Shown here piece after piece: positions 61,538 through 64,000 of a DNA stretch of 64,000 bases. The notes under the pieces were generated by a model, which was not told the DNA's origin, made no database searches, and was given only the letters and a program-made list of their open reading frames with translations. This DNA is from Rhabdornis inornatus (lineage: Eukaryota; Chordata; Aves; Passeriformes; Rhabdornithidae): the NCBI GenBank assembly GCA_013397075.1, contig VWZS01010874.1, positions 746,039 through 810,038 on the forward strand. Reading direction: 5' to 3'. The stretch's first letter is position 1. Each line of letters starts with the position of its first letter. The translations under genes and the position numbers were made by a program.

Positions 61538-64000
61538 ATTTGTTGAATCTGAGCTCCAGCTGTAAGTTCCTTGGAGCACACACAGCCCGTGCTCCTCCCC
61601 AAAGCCAGGGGAGGGAGAGCCCTGGTGTGCAGCTGAGGGGCAGAGATGCAGGGCTGGGACTGCAGGAAAATCTTCAGCTAAACCATCATCTCCCATACAC
61701 GATTGACTATGCTTAGCCTACTCAAGGAAGTATTTGGAAAAATACCTAAGAGGATTTTTGCTTTCAGATTAAGTGATTTCTAGATGATTTTACCCATTGC
61801 AAATCAGCAGGGGGTGAGTTTAGCTGCGTTTTGCCTACTCCAGAGGAAGAGAAGCTCACTCTTCTGAAAATGATCCACTAAATTAATGAAGACATGAATC
61901 TACATTAGGATGAACCTATTTAGCTTATTAAAGCCTGTCTCAGATCATTTCCCTCTGTGTGTGTCTCTACATCCCAGGCTCTTCTGTTTGTAATTTCCAA
62001 AGTTAAAAAAAGAGATTTTATCTTTTTTTAGGGGTTACCCTCAGCTTTTAGCAGTCAGAAGCAATATGTACAGCAGCCAGCCTAAAACCCCATAGCAAGA
62101 TTAAAGATCACATTGTATGCAGTTATTGCAATAATGACAAGTTTTACTTCACTCATCAAGCGTAATCTGAGGTGTGTGCCACTGTTAGCAAGGATGGAAG
62201 AACCTAAATGTGATGCCAGTTTATGTTCTGCTGTGCTGGACTTATTACTGGAATCTTTGTTTTATAAAATTTTGGCTAAGATCATTCTTACCCTCCTGAG
62301 GGAAATAAAATCTTTTGCCAGTGCCAGTTTCTTTGACTCCCATTGTTTTCACTGTCTTTGGGAACAGATCCTTATTTTTTCTTTATTTTTTAATTTGCTT
62401 TTATATTCTCCTATCTAGTGAATAGTCTGATGCAAGAAATCAGCAAAGGGAAATTGCACTGATGGAAAATAAGGAAGTTATAAAAAAATTAGAGAGGCCA
62501 TTTCAGGAGAAAGCAGAACAATTTTCTGTAGAATGAAGATGCACACTGTTGCTTTACCCTGAAAGACACCCAGAATTTTTCTGCTGTTATTGGGCTGAGG
62601 TTCCCCAAAACTTCCTACATAGTTTTCATGCTGCTGAAGTAGGAAAAACAAGAAAAAAATGGAGGATGACATAAATGACACATTCTAATCTGTGGTTCAG
62701 TTGTGCAGCCTCTCACACCTCTTTCCTCATAAAGAGGCCACAGTGGACATATTTGTGGACAAGCTTGATTTTCAGCCCTAGGAAGACCCACAAGTAAAAC
62801 AGAACCTTTCCCAGTCAGAATAAGAACTTCAACATTGCAATTAACTCCAATTAACCACGTACTCACAAAACAGATTTTTTAAATTTACAGTGTCAGCAAA
62901 TTAGGTTCCTTCTAGAAATTTCTAGACAAAAAAAAATATAACATTCTTTTTTGCATTCATTCAGCACCTGGTGTTCCTGGGTTGAACAGAATTTCAAGGA
63001 TGAGCTGTTATAAATTCTCCAGCCCTATAAATGACAGTGGGTGGAGAATGGCTTTTTGCCATTAGTCCAATGACTACTGGCAGTGGTGGAGATGCTCTGG
63101 CCCTGGAGAGCTGCATGTCTCACCCCAGAGAGGGTGGGGTGCCCTGATCCTGCTGCTGCAGTAACTCCTGTGGGGTTTTAGTGCAGAGCATGGACCCTCC
63201 GCTGTGGAGGAAGGTCCTTGGCTGCTCTCTTCCACAGCACCTTGTGTTTAGTGACCTTGCTTTGATAACTTTTTACTTGGTTTTCCTTTTTTAAAAAACC
63301 TTTTTCCCCAGCTACACTTCTGTCAAATCCCAGCTTCTACATGAAGTTTTTCACCAAACTGAGTGAAAGCACCAAGATAATCTATTTGTAATAAAATACT
63401 TTTCCCTTGCTTTAGTAAACTTAGTGCTTTCCTGTAAAAACAAACTCTTTAGTTATTCAGGTGTGACTAGTCTACCTCCTCAGTGTAATAACACATTAAT
63501 TTTAAATTGCATTTTAGAATAACTCTTCTCTTGCTGACATTTAATTTTGCACAGGAGTAACACTATCATGAAAGAACACAGGTGTAAAAATATTATATTT
63601 TTAGTAATTATGTACTGTCCATTACTACTAAAAAACTAGTAAAACTATCAATATTTCTCAAAATTGCCTGGAATTACTAAATTTAAACATTTAAGAGGAA
63701 TCATCTAGGAGCTATGTTGCAGCATAAATGTGCGCCAGCTACACTTCACCACTTGCTGAGGTATTTTTTAAAAAATTAAACTTTTGCACAGGTAACCAGC
63801 ATATTTTAACATTAACATTGCTAAGATACATCCCAGTTCAATGCAGGACAGCATCAGGAAGAGGAGAGACAGAGAGGAGCTGCAGGTTTGGTGAATACCA
63901 TTTTGACAGGTTTGTGTCTTTGGCTTTCAGATGTTCTTTTGGCCTCCCAAATGAAGTTCAGATTCTTCCAACAGGAACAATTATCACTACAGCACCTTTC
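61538..64000. other. AT-rich intergenic DNA to window end
   Basis: No gene recognised; mammalian order suggests PDZD8 further right, but no PDZD8 exon is seen. The interval 63,580-63,660 is very AT-rich, with repeated TACTA/AGTA words. Confidence 0.5.

Noticed and set aside
61085..61546. Plus-strand 153-codon frame
   Set aside because: Almost all of it is the reverse complement of a CR1 3' end.

Overview
This window is vertebrate nuclear DNA, most likely from a bird. It is dominated by noncoding sequence and holds one protein-coding gene that I can support: EMX2, a homeobox transcription factor of forebrain and urogenital development. The gene lies on the minus strand in three exons, with coding bases 21163-20773, 18674-18490 and 16295-16128, and encodes 247 residues. 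The bird assignment rests on seven recognisable CR1 LINE 3' ends, a low density of other repeats, introns of only about 2 kb, and an EMX2 protein that lacks the polyalanine run I remember from mammals. I cannot assign an order.

Layout from left to right. Positions 1-6.6 kb are AT-rich gene-free sequence downstream of EMX2, with a few very old interspersed repeats. Positions 6.6-14.9 kb are the 3' flank of EMX2, where CpG-rich patches alternate with complex AT-rich blocks that carry many homeodomain-type sites and look like conserved regulatory elements. Positions 14.9-21.4 kb are the EMX2 transcription unit. Positions 21.4-22.6 kb are the upstream promoter, a probable divergent (EMX2OS-type) start on the plus strand, and an enhancer-like block. 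Positions 22.6-32.2 kb are more CpG-rich patches, GC-rich pentamer repeats and enhancer-like blocks. Positions 32.2-64 kb are AT-rich intergenic DNA that contains all seven CR1 fragments, two further old repeats, a few enhancer-like blocks and one isolated CpG-rich patch at 48.96-49.6 kb.

Organisation. No CR1 copy was recognised in the first 37.5 kb, and CpG-rich segments are packed into 6.9-32.2 kb. This matches the usual architecture of a developmental transcription factor locus: one compact regulator inside a broad CpG-rich, transposon-poor domain flanked by noncoding regulatory DNA. In mammals PDZD8 lies beyond the EMX2 5' side (here the right) and RAB11FIP2 beyond the 3' side; no exon of either was recognised.

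Limits. The enhancer-like calls are inferences from composition and motif content, because no alignment could be run. No tRNA, rRNA, CRISPR array or second protein-coding gene is supported. Three single unknown bases (15356, 17929, 25752) sit in low-complexity sequence. I found no convincing evidence of an undescribed biological system.
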